Assembly (NCBI GenBank): GCA_037903355.1 | Contig: JBAJFE010000004.1 | Coordinates: 3,534,001-3,598,000 of the forward strand | DNA: 64,000 nucleotides | Direction: 5' to 3' | From: Trichuris trichiura | Taxonomy: Eukaryota; Nematoda; Enoplea; Trichinellida; Trichuridae | Part shown: positions 1 to 10,415 of the stretch, piece by piece | How the letters are laid out: each line of letters begins with the position of its first letter | Position numbering within the stretch: the first letter of the stretch is position 1 | The notes under the pieces: generated by a model | Databases searched by the model: none | Told to the model about the DNA's origin: nothing | What the model saw: the letters and a program-made list of their open reading frames with translations, nothing else | Position numbers and translations under genes: made by a program

Positions 1-919
1 CGGTTGAACCGAAAGCTAAAGCTATCTGTTCGTAGTGAAACTGTACTTTAGGCAGGCAGCTCGTCCTTTGCGCAAGTAGTTAAACGCTTTGGTTTGCAAG
101 CGTACCTGAACATCACATTATGACAATGCAGGGTTTTGGTGATCCATTGCCGATAAATGCAATTGTTACACAGTAAGTACTTCTTTATCTGAGCCAGTTG
201 CTAGAGAGAGTAAAAATTCAAATCAATCATTGTATTTTGTTTTGCGTTTAGGCTTTTTCCTTGCCTTTGGTTAAAAAACCTTTCGGCGCTAGTCACGAAA
301 GGGTGTCGCTATTACCCTCTTTCAGTAGGTGATGCGAAGAGCTATGGCGGAAGTCTTGGCGATTGACAAAAATCACTGCAAAGGCTAGCAGTCATACAGG
401 ATTTTACGCGATGTAATGATTCACTGATATTGTGAACGTGGCATTATAAACGCATTTGTTTAGACTTGCAAATAAGTAAGCTTCTACCAACAAGTTTGAA
501 CGAAGAACTGATTAAGGAGGCAAAAATTAGTACACTAAGGTTTCGTAAATGACCTGCAGGTACTAGATTTGAATTGATCCTTACAAACCACAGTATCGAA
601 ACTTACTTTAAATGTTTTCTCTACCTTTTGGGTCCTAAATCACGCATACTGTTCTTGCATAACTTTTCCATTTTAGTCGTCCTCTTCCTGCCTTTCAGTC
701 AGTAGAACTTCCTAACCACTGGAAAGTCTTAGAGAGCAGAGTGTACAGCTATTTTCATTTAATTTAGCGAACTGACTTTTCTTCTTTAAGTATAAAGCAG
801 CCACATTTCCGAATGAAAAAGTGGCAACTAATTACGAATAGAAACGTAGCCCTCATTTGTGATAAACTATTATTTTAGATACGCGCAGAAAATATTGCGT
901 TGCCGCGTTTAGGAGACAG
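1..919. other. No gene recognised
   Basis: AT-rich sequence upstream of the first tRNA gene. I see no open frame resembling a known protein, no terminal inverted repeat and no tandem repeat. Confidence 0.6.
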
Positions 920-926
920 CGTCCCT

Positions 927-987
<61 letters not shown>

Positions 988-993
988 AGAGAC
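920..993 (-). tRNA. tRNA-Asn (GTT)
   Basis: Read on the minus strand the segment folds as a standard cloverleaf. A 7-bp acceptor stem pairs GTCTCTG with CAGGGAC (one G-T pair). The anticodon loop CTGTTAA carries GTT, specifying asparagine, and the T arm is GGTGG-TTCAAGC-CCACC. There is no intron. The discriminator base is G and CCA is not encoded, as expected in a eukaryote. The T loop has A where the second copy (4041-4114) has G. Both are compatible with a functional B box. Confidence 0.95.
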
Positions 994-1225
994 GATATCA
1001 AAAGCTCGCCATAAGTTGTACTGTAGACGTAAAAAAGTGTCTTTAGTCATCGATCACTAGGTGGTCATATTGCTTCCTCCTATCTAATCTTTCGCTCGAG
1101 CTTGCCATGAATGGGGACTGGCATTTATTCCAACTGCCAACAGTCTTAACTTATCATCAGATAGGAAACTTTTGAAATCATTATTAATAAATATGCTTGT
1201 TCTGAAGAGCCTAAAAATTGGGTTC
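994..1225. other. Spacer between tRNA-Asn and hAT element
   Basis: No feature recognised. The last 8 bp before the hAT terminus (1226-1233) are one copy of its target-site duplication. Confidence 0.5.
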
Positions 1226-1233
1226 GCTTATAC

Positions 1234-3735
1234 CAGGGGTGGGGAGCCTTTTTCGTGCCGCGGGCCGGATAGCAAAAATGAAGAAGCCTGCTTTATTTGC
1301 ACGTATATTTATGAAGTCACCCCTAATGGGATGTTTGGAACTGCTTTTCTCTGGTGAGGCGTGCGATGTCAGCTCCTTCTGATGACGTTGCTACTCGCAG
1401 CTGGTTCACCAGATTTGTGTCCGTGAGTCTGGTGCGCAGACGGCTCTTTGCGATGGTAAGTTTTGAAAAGAACTGCTCGCAGCAGTAGGTTGTTCCGAAC
1501 ACGGACGCGTATTTCAAAGCATGTCTCCTCAAAACGGGAAATTCATCGTTGCTTATGTACCGCTTATAGAACTCAAGCAGCGGGAAGTTGTTGTATTTAG
1601 CTTTGAGCTCATCATCGCTTTGCAGCTGAATGATTTCGTGCTGCAGTTCATCGGGTACATCAACTGGTTCTACATCGAATGGAATGGCGAATATGTTCAG
1701 TTGCATCTGTCTACTTTTCACATCGTTGAATCTTTCACCAAACGCCTCAAGTAGTTTCGCACATTCACCGGCATACTCTAATGCCGTAGAAGGCTGCTGT
1801 TCCTGGAGTTTAGGGAAATGTACAGTGTTGCCCTTTTCAAGTTGCAGTTTCCACAGCCTTAATTTAGCCTCAAATGATTTCACGTTTGAAACCAGTGAGC
1901 TGAGAAGCTGGTTCAGACCCTGCAGCTTGATATTCAGTTCCGACAGATACTTGACAATGTCTGCCATGAAAGCCAGGTCACATAGCCACTTTCTGTCACT
2001 TAGTTCTCTGACAGGTTTGTTTTTGGCCTCCAAGAACTGCTTAACTTCATCGCGTAGTTGGTAAAACCTAATTAGCATATTCCCGCGACTCAGCCAGCGA
2101 ACTTCACAATGATAAACGAGATCACCATATTCGGAGGAAAGTTCATTCAAAAAATCTTTAAACAGGCGGTTATTACGCCCCTTGCTCTTGATACAGTTTA
2201 CGCACGACACGACTACTGACATCGCATTGTTGAAACGCAGCGACCGTGCGCAGAGACTCTGTGGATGTATGATACAATGGCATACTATCAAATCGTTCAG
2301 ATCAAGACCGAGATTATTCATTTCCTTTTTAACAAATGCAACTAAGCCTTTTTGCAAGCCAACCATAGCTGGAGCGCTGTCCGTAGTCAGACCACTTAAT
2401 TTTTCAAACTTTAACCCGAATCGTTCCATTGATGAAACGAGTTTCACAAATATGTCCTCACCCCTTGTAGTGCTATGCATGGCTTCCAGTGATAACAGTT
2501 CTTCTCGAGTCTCAAACTCTGCATTTATTCCGCGAAGGAAAATGGCCAGTTGAGCGGTATTTGTTATGTCCGTAGTCTCGTCACAAGCCAGGGAAAAGAA
2601 TTCAAAGTTACCCGCAGTACGCTTCAAAGTTTTTTCAATGTCGTCTGCTAAGTCAGTGATCCAGTCTGAAACAATTGTTCGAGATAAGCTAACACTTTCA
2701 AAAAGCTTCTCATTGGCTGGTGCTAGTAACTTCGCAGCTGCCACCATGCACTGTTTCACAAATTCACCCTCTGTAAGGGGCTTCAACTTCTTTGCGATCA
2801 TTTCGCTCTCTACGTAACTCGTTTGAAGAACGCTGTACGCGTCGCAGAGTGGCCTGGTGAAAGCGGCTTGTTGCAACTCCAAATTCCGTTGAAGCGCCCT
2901 GATTCTATTCAGACGCTCTTGGCCTTTTAATTCCATCAATTTTCCATGTTTTGTGCTGCAATGCCGTTCCAGATTAGCTTTTTTATAGCAGCTACTGAGT
3001 CGCCACAAACAAGGCAAACGGGCTTGCCCTAAAGCTCCATGAAAAAATAGTCATTCGTCCATTTCTTTTGGAAAATTCGACACTCCGTATCAACTTTTCT
3101 TTTCTTTGAACTGGCCATTTGCAGCGTTGGGTGAGCGCTAACTCTAGCTTGCAATAAGCTGCACGAAACTTCAGGTTTCAGTATAACTTTATGGGCAACA
3201 AAGAGCAAAAGGCAGATTTTTGACACTATCCTGCAACCCAGTTGTCAAGAACATAATCACAACTACAGAAAAGGAAATAACCTTTTTGTACTTCGAAGAC
3301 ATAAAGGACAGGCGGCCGACAGAAACCGACGAGAACGATAGCAAGAGAAGGCGAGAACGATGCCAGTGACTACTGAGAGCAAAAGAATGCAGAAGTGCTC
3401 TAGCAAGCTGGACAGTCGTTATCTCGAACAAAGCAATGCTCCTCGCTACTGTACGCGCACTCACACTATAGTGGCGCCTACTGCTTGTCATCTAGGACTA
3501 GCAATGTCGGTTTGTTGACGGTGAGCTGTCAGCAACGCAGTCTTCCGAGCCAGCCTGACGCTCCCTGCTTGTTACGCAACATTTATCTTCTTACTAGAAT
3601 TCACATACAATACGTCCGTCGCATTACTAAAAATAACTTCCCACAGTCACATTTCACTGAATCTCGCATCCATGCGCGGTTGCCCTAACGCGTGGGCGGA
3701 AAATGGTCTCGCGGGCCGGACTTTCCCCACCCCTG
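1234..3735 (-). mobile_element. Complete hAT transposon with target duplication
   Basis: The element starts at 1234 with CAGGGGTGGGGA and ends at 3735 with the exact inverted repeat TCCCCACCCCTG (12-bp perfect TIR). It is bounded by a perfect 8-bp direct repeat, gcttatac, at 1226-1233 and 3736-3743. Eight-bp duplications are the hAT signature. Subterminal GCGGGCCGGA boxes occur near both ends (about 1261 and 3712). It is 2,502 bp and carries one transposase gene on the minus strand, which is broken near its start. Intact ends and an undiverged duplication indicate a fairly recent insertion between the two tRNA-Asn genes. Confidence 0.93.
1323..3226 (-). pseudogene. hAT transposase (GTF2IRD2/ZBED-like), disrupted
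   Basis: A 564-codon frame (3017 down to 1323) encodes nearly the whole hAT transposase. The first catalytic Asp lies in CDETTD (about residue 146) and the second in TTDSAP (about 213). A CHCIIH zinc motif follows at about 246-251 and the EVRWLSRG motif at about 305-311. A C-terminal hATC dimerisation region contains FGTTYCCEQFFSKL. The N terminus, with a nuclear-localisation-like KKRK and half of a BED zinc finger, is in the upstream frame 3226-3029. The two are separated by a nonsense codon (TAG, 3029-3031) and a frame change in a six-base T run (2979-2984). The BED finger is therefore cut. The protein resembles animal domesticated and active copies of the Charlie/ZBED-type hAT group. As read it cannot make a full product. 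Confidence 0.9.
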
Positions 3736-3743
3736 GCTTATAC

Positions 3744-4040
3744 GAAGAATGCGACTATATTCGTACTATCAAAATGTGTTCAATCATGAATGAAAAACAA
3801 ATTTTCCAAGATAGTTCAACCCGTTGAACTGTACAGGTTGCATTAAAACACACTAGATTTTCTAACAGACGCGCAGGTTCTTCACACTTGTTTGGAACTA
3901 GACTACGGCATGATAAGCTCTGAGTAGTTGCCGTTCTAAAGGTTCTGAAACGCAATTATTTGGAAATCATGGCCTCAACACAGTTCCTTTGGAAGATTCA
4001 GGTGTGCCCTGAAAGCAGTGCTTACTAAAGCAGTTTCTAT
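3744..4040. other. Spacer between hAT element and second tRNA-Asn
   Basis: Nothing recognised apart from the start of the region flanking the tRNA gene. Confidence 0.5.
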
Positions 4041-4057
4041 CGTCCCTGGGTGGGCTC

Positions 4058-4101
<44 letters not shown>

Positions 4102-4114
4102 CCGCCACAGAGAC
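4041..4114 (-). tRNA. tRNA-Asn (GTT), second copy
   Basis: Cloverleaf on the minus strand, near-identical to the copy at 920-993: acceptor GTCTCTG/CAGGGAC, anticodon GTT in CTGTTAA, T arm GGTGG-TTCGAGC-CCACC. It differs in the D arm (GGCGGAATCGG instead of GGCGCAATCGG) and has the more usual G in the T loop. Similar flanks suggest duplication. The 5' end of the tRNA is only about 30 bp from the end of a Ty3/Gypsy relic. Confidence 0.95.
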
Positions 4115-4147
4115 GACGTGGGATCACATATCTAGCAGCAGGTCAAC

Positions 4148-5240
4148 TGAATGGCACGCGCAGGTATTCATAGAGACCGAAAGGTGTTGTGACTGCCGTT
4201 GTAGGGATGTCTTTTGCGTAGAAGGTTATGTGCTGGTATGCACGAATCAAGCCGATTTTGGAAAATACGTGTCGGCCGTATAGCTGAGAAAAAAGTCATT
4301 GACCCTAGGAATTGGGTACTTGTCCAGTTTCGTAACACTGTTTAGTTCGCGGTAATCGCCACATGGGCGCCAGACACCTACTTGTTTTTTAAGCATCATA
4401 TGAAGCACTGACGCCTAGCTGCTGCTGGTGGGCCGAATTATTCTCAAAGGTAACATACTGTCCAATTCTTGCTTGGCAGCTCGTAATTTTTCTGATGGTA
4501 AACGTCGCAGGCAGCTAAAAACAGGCGGTCTAAAAGTTGTAATACGGTATTCGACCGCATGTCTAACCGGCTCATCTGAGGTAATACAGGATGCAATTTC
4601 AGTAAAACAGGCCATTAAAATTGCGTGACTGGCTATTAGCACGGCGAAGGGAGCCTGTGCATCGCCGAAAATTAGTTTTTGCCGGTAAGCCGGTTATAAT
4701 AGCGTACATCTTGGCGTCTATGCGCTGTTTCTGCTTCACATCAACCAGGAGGTTGAAATCTCGAAAGAAATGTGCGCTGAGGATTGGATGGCAGACACTA
4801 GCAACAAAGAGAAACCACGTAAACGAACAACCAATTACGAAAACTAAGGAGAGCATACGATTGCGAAAGTAGCGATTCGTGCGCCGTTTGCAGCTAACAA
4901 AAACATAGCGTCGGTCGGTCGCCGCTAGCTGGGTGACAACGAACGCGGAGGCAACACGCTGACTTCAGAACCAGTGTCGACTAAAAATTTCATGTTGGAG
5001 ATTTTGTCGTGAATAAAGAAAAGGTAGCGGCAGGAAAACAAGGTCGGACCCTGTACAACCTGCAGTGCACAGCGCGACAGCATACCGGAAAGGTGCATGG
5101 AAGACGGCAACGACGAGCGCGGCCGCCAAACCTTCGATGAAAGTAACAGATGCTTGCCTGTGGAGACGATGACCTGCGAAGAGTATTGCGTCTGGTAGGG
5201 GAGTTCGCAGGTGCGATGCTGAGAGGCCACAGTTGGTCAC
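4148..5240 (-). pseudogene. Ty3/Gypsy retrotransposon pol relic (protease to RT)
   Basis: Several frames on the minus strand reproduce, in the right order, the first half of a Gypsy pol. The aspartic protease with its active-site DTGSEVSVLPP lies at about 4940-5000. The linker with HPILSAHFFRDFNLLVDV lies at about 4730-4800. The start of reverse transcriptase has PVFSCLRRLP and a later GDYRELN (about 4360). A TTPFGLYEYLRVPF stretch (about 4150-4190) is where the similarity ends. The pieces lie in different frames with stops between them, so the copy is dead. I see no LTRs, RNase H or integrase. The YxDD catalytic block would lie beyond the truncation. Only a description is given; no repaired reading is offered. 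Confidence 0.8.
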
Positions 5241-5409
5241 GCAGCCAGGCCGCCTCTTATTGCAAAAACATCAATTCCACTGTGTCGTCAGCTGCACTCG
5301 TTCCAACGAATGCGCTGAGGTAACTGTTTATCGCCAACAGATCGTCTGCTGTGCGACGTTGAGAGTCTGGTGTGCCAGCGATGCTATTACGTTATTGTAC
5401 TCCAGAGTA

Positions 5410-7490
5410 TTTAGACCACCATTAGCCTATGCGTTGTGATTTCGCAATAGTGTTATGTCGTATAATGTGTTGTAATGTATTTTGTGCATGATTAGTTTAC
5501 GGTTTGTGAATTCGCTATAGTGTTATATCGTGTACTGTGCTCTAACGCATTTTCTCCGTGACTAGTTTATGGTTTGCCATTTCGCAATAATGCTATGTCG
5601 GGTAATGTGCTGTAATCTATTTTGTGCATGATTAGTTTATGGTTTGTGATTTCGCTATAGCGTTATGTCGGATAATGTGTTCTAATGTATTTTGTGCATG
5701 ATTACATAAACATGTTTTGTTTGCTATAGCGAAATCACAAAACATAAACATGTTTTGTGATTTCGCTATAGCGTTATGTCGGATAATGTGTTGTAATGTA
5801 TTTTGTGCATGATTAGTTTATGGTTTGTGATTGCGCTGTAGTGTTATGTCGGGTAATGTGTTGTAATCTATTTTGTGCATGATTAGTTTATGGTTTGTGA
5901 TTGCGCTATAGTGTTATGTCGGGCATTGTGTTATAACGTATTTTCTGCACGATTAGTTTATGGTTTGTGATTTCGCTATACTGTTGTCGGAAAATGTGTT
6001 GTAATGTACTTTGTGCATGATTAGTTTATGGTTTGTGATTTAGCTATAGTGCTATGTCGGATAATGTGTTGTAATGTATTTTGTGAATGATTAGTTTATG
6101 GTTTGTGATTTAGCCATAGTGCTATGTCGGATAATGTGTTGTAATGTATTTTGTGCATGATTAGTTTATGGTTTGTGATTTCGCTATAGTGTTATGTCGG
6201 TTAATGGGTTGTAATCTATTTTGTGCATGATTAGTTTATGGTTTGTGATTGCGCTATAGTGTTATGTTGGATAATGTGTGTACAAAGTATTTTACATTAC
6301 ATTACAACACAATACTCGACATAGCACTATGGCGAAATCACAAAGCATAAACTAATCATGCACAAAATACATTACAGCACATTACCCGACATAACACTAC
6401 AGCGCAATCACAAACCATAAACTAATCATGCAAAAAATACATTAAAACACATTATCCGACATAGCACTATAGCTAAATCACAAACCATAAACTAATCATG
6501 CACAAAATACATTACAACACATTATCCGACATAGCACTATAGCTAAATCACAAACCATAAACTAATCATGCACAAAATACATTAGAACACCTTATCTGAC
6601 ATAACGCTATAGCGAAATCACAAAGCATAAACTAATCATGCAGAAAATACGTTATAACACAATGCCCGACATAACACTATAGCTATATCACAAAGCATAA
6701 ACTAATCATGCACAAAATACATTACAACACATTATCCGACATAGCACTATAGCTAAATCACAAACCATAAACTAATCATGCACAAAATACATTAGAACAC
6801 CTTATCTGACATAACGCTATAGCGAAATCACAAAGCATAAACTAATCATGCAGAAAATACATTACAACACATTACCCGACATAGCACTATAGCTAAATCA
6901 CAAACCGTAAACTAATCATGCACAAAATACATTACAACACATTACCCGACATAACACTACAGCGCAATCACAAACCATAAACTAATCATGCACAAAATAC
7001 ATTACAACACATTATCCGACATAGCACTATAGCTAAATCACAAACCATAAACTAATCATTCACAAAATACATTACAACACATTATCCGACATAGCACTAT
7101 AGCTAAATCACAAACCATAAACTAATCATGCACAAAATACATTAGAACACCTTATCTGACATAACGCTATAGCGAAATCACAAAGCATAAACTAATCATG
7201 CAGAAAATACGTTATAACACAATGCCTGACATAACACTATAGCGCAATCACAAACCATAAACTAATCATGCAGAAAATACATTACAACACATTACCCGAA
7301 ATAACACTATAGCGCAATCACAAACTATAAACTAATCATGCACAAAACACATTACAGCACAATACTCGACATAACACTATAGGAGAATCACAAACCATAA
7401 ACTAATCATGCGCAAAATACATTACAACACAATACTCGACATAACAGTATAGCGAAGTCACAAACCATAAGCTAATCATGCACAAAATAC
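5410..7490. repeat. 70-bp satellite in two opposed arrays (head-to-head)
   Basis: About 12 units run forward (5410-6288) and about 17 run as reverse complement (6290-7490). They meet at about 6285-6300, so the whole is a 2-kb imperfect palindrome. The forward unit begins tgtgcatgattagtttatgg and includes tttgtgatttcgctatag and ttatgtcggataatgtg. In the reverse arm the period is exactly 70 bp for all units from 6361 to 7490. Neighbouring units differ by substitutions, and a two-unit variant with CTTATCTGAC recurs at about 6590, 6800 and 7150, showing higher-order spread. One forward unit (5700-5775) is interrupted by its own inverted fragment around aaacatgttttg. No coding potential. Confidence 0.92.
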
Positions 7491-7497
7491 GGGTCTA

Positions 7498-8343
7498 GTA
7501 TGCTACGAGGGCGCCGGAAGTGGAGGCGGCTACTTCATGGCGTAATGTGCGACTCTACAGCGTAATAAATGGTTGTTGTCGGCACAACGGGACGGTCGTT
7601 ATCGTCAGGTTTAGTGAAAGCATGGAATTTAGCAGGTGCGCATGCATTGAAGTTACGGGAAACACAATGGGGCCTGCAGGTGTTCAAGCTGAGACATCGT
7701 GTAGGAATTCGTGAAAAACATCGCAGGTCAACTTTTCGAGCTGAGTCACGCCTTGGTAGACAGGGTAAATCTCATTCTGCGTTATGTCTGTCCCGGGATC
7801 TAGTGACAACTTGCCATCGACAAGTGGAGGCACCGTAAGGAGGCACTGACGCCTTCTGCCTGATAAGGTACACCTGAGTGAACCCGTCGGATGCGCCTGC
7901 AGCGAAATCGACGCGTCGCCTTCGTCAGGGTGAGCGCCTGCGTTAGCAGTACGTATGCTTTTTCTCTTTTTGCGCTACTAATTGCTCGCTTGTTCAGTGT
8001 TCGCTAAATAACGTTATTTTGGGCTATGCTTCTTGTCGTTTGCGCCATGGTCAAAACTGCAATACCCAACAGCAGCAACGAACACGCGTCATGTTAAGGT
8101 TTAGGCTTAGGCTTAGGCTAGAGTAGGACAGGATGGTCGGCAAGGTTATAGGACGCGCTTGGAAACAATTATGAGAACGGCCAACTGTTTCCAGATGTGC
8201 AGCGTTCCTTCGCTGATACGCATCGCTCGCATGTGTACACAGTGAACAATAGCTTAGGTCACCAATTGTTCAGGTAACGTAGTAATGATCACGTGACCGC
8301 CTTTGAAGTTGCCGCCTCAACTTCCGGCGCCCCCGTAGCATAC
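7498..8343. mobile_element. Non-autonomous TIR element, Merlin-like ends
   Basis: The 846-bp segment has about 40-bp inverted termini. Left starts GTATGCTACGAGGGCGCCGG, right (reverse complement) GTATGCTACGGGGGCGCCGG, with three differences over 40 bp. The inner part of the right end (GGCGGCAACTTCAAAGG then GGTCACGTG) closely matches the inner end of the intact Merlin element at 43379-45568 (GGCGGCAACATCAAAGG then GGTCAAGTG). I found no transposase and no clear target duplication. The left end abuts the satellite array directly, so the outer limits may not be the true termini. Assignment to the Merlin family is inference from the shared subterminal box. Confidence 0.6.
8101..8118 (+). repeat. 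Three TTAGGC units (nematode telomere hexamer)
   Basis: Exact (TTAGGC)3, inside the non-autonomous element at 7498-8343. TTAGGC is the telomere repeat of nematodes. Three units could be chance or a scar of break repair. Confidence 0.7.
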
Positions 8344-8659
8344 AAGAGCCAAGACTTTTACTCTTCGTCACGTGGTAGACGTACTATATGACTCCTGCTT
8401 TTCTACGAACCTTTTTATGATGGGAAAATTTCTGCTTGCCTTTCATATCTCCTCTCACGTTTTTCAAAACATAAAGTCACATAAGCAAGAAGCATGCATT
8501 AGCCTTTCCCGAAAAAAACAATGTGCGTCTATTTGTCGTTTTACCCACACCAAACAGAATTGCAGTGACTATAAACCAGATTGAAGTGAAAACGATAAAG
8601 CGAAAAGATGCAAAAGAAACTATAACGCAGGTTTGCGACTGCAAGTAAACGGAAACTAC
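8344..8659. other. No gene recognised
   Basis: Short open frames only, with no similarity I recognise. Spacer between the Merlin-like element and a hAT relic. Confidence 0.5.
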
Positions 8660-9190
8660 TCAATGTGATGGGTGTGCTTGATGCAGTACGAACAAGTTGT
8701 CTATGTTTGGCTGCATCTTTGTCATCATCAGTCCAAGGTAACCTTGATTCACTGTATCCAGCTGACTTCTCTTGCTACTTAGCAGCTCCGTAACTGCGCT
8801 GAATCTGCATTCCGCTAGATAAGATGATGGAAACACAATAAGGAAATTTTCTACAGCAGCCCATAACTTGCCGCTTCTTGTCCCATAATGCTTTTGAATT
8901 TGCCGCCTCATTTTCTGGGGGAGTTGAGCTAAGAAAAACGGCATTGCTCCTTTGCGCCGTCCATCCCAACTTGACCTCTTTTAAAGTTGCCGCGTCCACT
9001 TCTGGCGAGAACAAGTTAAGAAAGGCCCTTCTTACGCCGGTCTTTCTGACAGCCTTTTGGCGCTAGAGACAATTCTGCCGGAATTCCTCTTATGTGATTC
9101 TCAACGCCCCCGCATGGGTTTCCCATCGCCCCCCTGTGCTCTCCCATCGCCCCCCAGGGAGCGATATTGCCCACTTTGAGAACCTAGGCT
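8660..9190 (-). pseudogene. hAT relic: 5' terminus plus transposase C-terminal piece
   Basis: On the minus strand, 8870-8660 encodes a C-terminal hAT dimerisation segment of the ZBED5/SCAND3 kind, with the recognisable FPSSYLAECRFSAVTELLS and a following LDTVNQGYLGLMMTKMQP. Upstream, near 9187, the minus strand reads GGTTCTCAAAGTGGGC followed by G-rich CCCTGGGGGGCGATGGG copies, typical of this hAT group's 5' end. Most of the transposase between the two is missing, and part of the gap (8877-9005) holds Merlin-like end sequences. This is a deletion derivative of a different hAT subfamily from the one at 1234-3735. Confidence 0.7.
8877..9010. repeat. Two partial Merlin-like element ends
   Basis: Two stretches in tandem resemble the subterminal box of the Merlin elements: TTGAATTTGCCGCCTC (about 8893) and TTGACCTCTTTTAAAGTTGC continuing CGCG (about 8970). 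The same box occurs at 8293-8325 and 45511-45535. They look like remnants of nested insertions. Confidence 0.55.
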
Positions 9191-9360
9191 GTATACTTTG
9201 CACCTGAATACTAATCACTGTATTGCTGGTGTGTCACTTAGCGTGTGTCGCGCACTACGGTGTGTCCTGTCGTGTCTCTAGTAAACCGGTCCACGGATCC
9301 TCATCATATTATGTGTATAACATGTCATTAGATAACAATAGCGTAACATAATAACAAAAC
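9191..9360. other. No gene recognised
   Basis: No coding potential. The stretch ends in a run of short ATAACA-rich sequence that continues into the next repeat. Confidence 0.4.
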
Positions 9361-9373
9361 ATAGCATGAAAAC

Positions 9374-9600
9374 GGGGTGCTTTTTTCACCACCTCACTGA
9401 CGACGGAACTAGAGCGTTCTGAAAGCTTTGAACATTAAAAAGGTTGAGTGTATTGATATCTGTACATTTTCTTAATAACGGCTCATCCATCCGTTGGTAG
9501 AGCAGTTGTTTTAGTTTAATTACAGATAACAGCACAACGAAAAAACGGGAAAAGCCGTAGAAGACCTTACAACCATGAAAACATAACATGTGTATGACGC
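9374..9600 (+). repeat. Penelope-terminus-like fragment
   Basis: It contains a 30-nt hammerhead-like core (9397-9426). It also holds a tract (about 9484-9590) containing CATCCATCCGTTGG, similar to the right arm of the palindrome at 37574-37843, and ends in CCATGAAAACATAAC. On the opposite strand it reads TTTTCATGG...TACGG...CCCG, the pattern shared by all Penelope-type ends in this window. No protein-coding part remains. Confidence 0.5.
9397..9426 (+). ncRNA. Hammerhead-like core, copy 1
   Basis: CTGACGAC, a short imperfect stem, then GAAAGC, 30 nt in total. The core has the CUGANGA and GAAA boxes of a hammerhead ribozyme on either side of a hairpin. An extra C follows CUGANGA, and I could not identify stems I and III or a cleavage site. 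Catalysis is unproven. Confidence 0.35.
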
Positions 9601-9856
9601 ACTATAGCATAATACAGTTATCCACAGTCAATGCAAAGCCGTAAACAAAAAACTCCACCGTGAAAGTCTGTGGACCCGTGAAAGAGCATCCAGTGTTCAA
9701 TAAGATGTAAGTAGCATGCTATAATATGACGATGACATAACATGAGAAGTGTGCTTGGATTTTTTCCCGTTCGATGTTGCCATAAAAATGAGTCAGATAA
9801 GTAAAAAACTTTTTAGTTTTGTTCAATGCGAAATAGTTAAAGAAAAGTTTGCAGAA

Positions 9857-9886
9857 GCTTTCGTCTCACACTTGTGCGTTCGTCAG
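9857..9886 (-). ncRNA. Hammerhead-like core, copy 2
   Basis: Minus strand: CTGACGAAC, an imperfect GCACAAGTGTGAGAC hairpin, then GAAAGC, 30 nt. It is less well paired than the others and probably degraded. Confidence 0.3.
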
Positions 9887-10279
9887 TGGAAGTAGCAGGT
9901 GGCCTCCAACTTAGTTTGCGTCCTAGGAGGACTTCCTAGTCCTTTCGAAAACCGTGTGTGTGCCTGTTAGGTCGAAGCTCGATCTGTTGAGGCTGTATAC
10001 ACATGGCTGGATCAGCTTCGGAGCAACTGCATTGGAACCCGTCCTCAGCGGAAACAACGCAGAATGGGATGATCAGTCGAAGTGTGGTGTAAACGTAGGT
10101 TAAGTTTGCCAATGCTAGGGAGGTTAACTGCAGGAGGGCGAGGGCTGCTTAAAGAACGGAAGACGTCACTGTAAGCCACTTGCACACCTTCGTACATTTG
10201 TTCAAGTCCAGTTTTTTCCAAAGAGTTTGTTCTCCGTTCCTAAGAGGCAAATGCAGTTGGAGGCCAAGTGCTGCTTGCG

Positions 10280-10309
10280 CTGACGACGGCTCAAGTGTGA
10301 GCCGAAAGC
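10280..10309 (+). ncRNA. Hammerhead-like core, copy 3
   Basis: CTGACGAC, a perfect six-pair hairpin GGCTCA-AGTG-TGAGCC, then GAAAGC, 30 nt. This is the best-paired stem II among the copies on this side of the window. Stem III and the cleavage site are not obvious. Confidence 0.45.
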
Positions 10310-10415
10310 TTCGCCAAACTATTGTTTTGGTTTTTCGCCTTGGACTAGATTAAAAATTTTTTTAGTTATTTGACTTGTCTTCATGACAACATTGAACGGG
10401 AAACATCCACGTACA

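Larger units (their letters stand above)
9765..10415. repeat. Fold-back element with opposed hammerhead-like cores
   Basis: The two ends are imperfect inverted copies of roughly 190 bp. The left arm includes CCCGTTCGATGTTGCCATAA and GTGGCCTCCAACTTAG. The right arm (reverse complement) includes CCCGTTCAATGTTGTCATGA and TTGGCCTCCAACTGCAT. Each arm carries one hammerhead-like core in opposite orientation (9857-9886 minus, 10280-10309 plus). The middle (about 9960-10220) shows no open frame I recognise. The CCCGTT and hammerhead-like boxes ally it with Penelope-type termini. Confidence 0.6.

Noticed and set aside
3189..3491. 100-codon minus-strand frame upstream of the hAT transposase
   Set aside because: Not in frame with the transposase and without hAT similarity; it lies in the element's 5' region.
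5410..7490. Regular repeats with constant spacing, considered as a CRISPR array
   Set aside because: Units are contiguous 70-bp satellites with no unique spacers, in a eukaryotic genome.
9096..9190. Repeated CCCATCGCCCCCC blocks, considered as a G-quadruplex regulatory tract
   Set aside because: Better explained as the G-rich 5' terminus of the second hAT relic.
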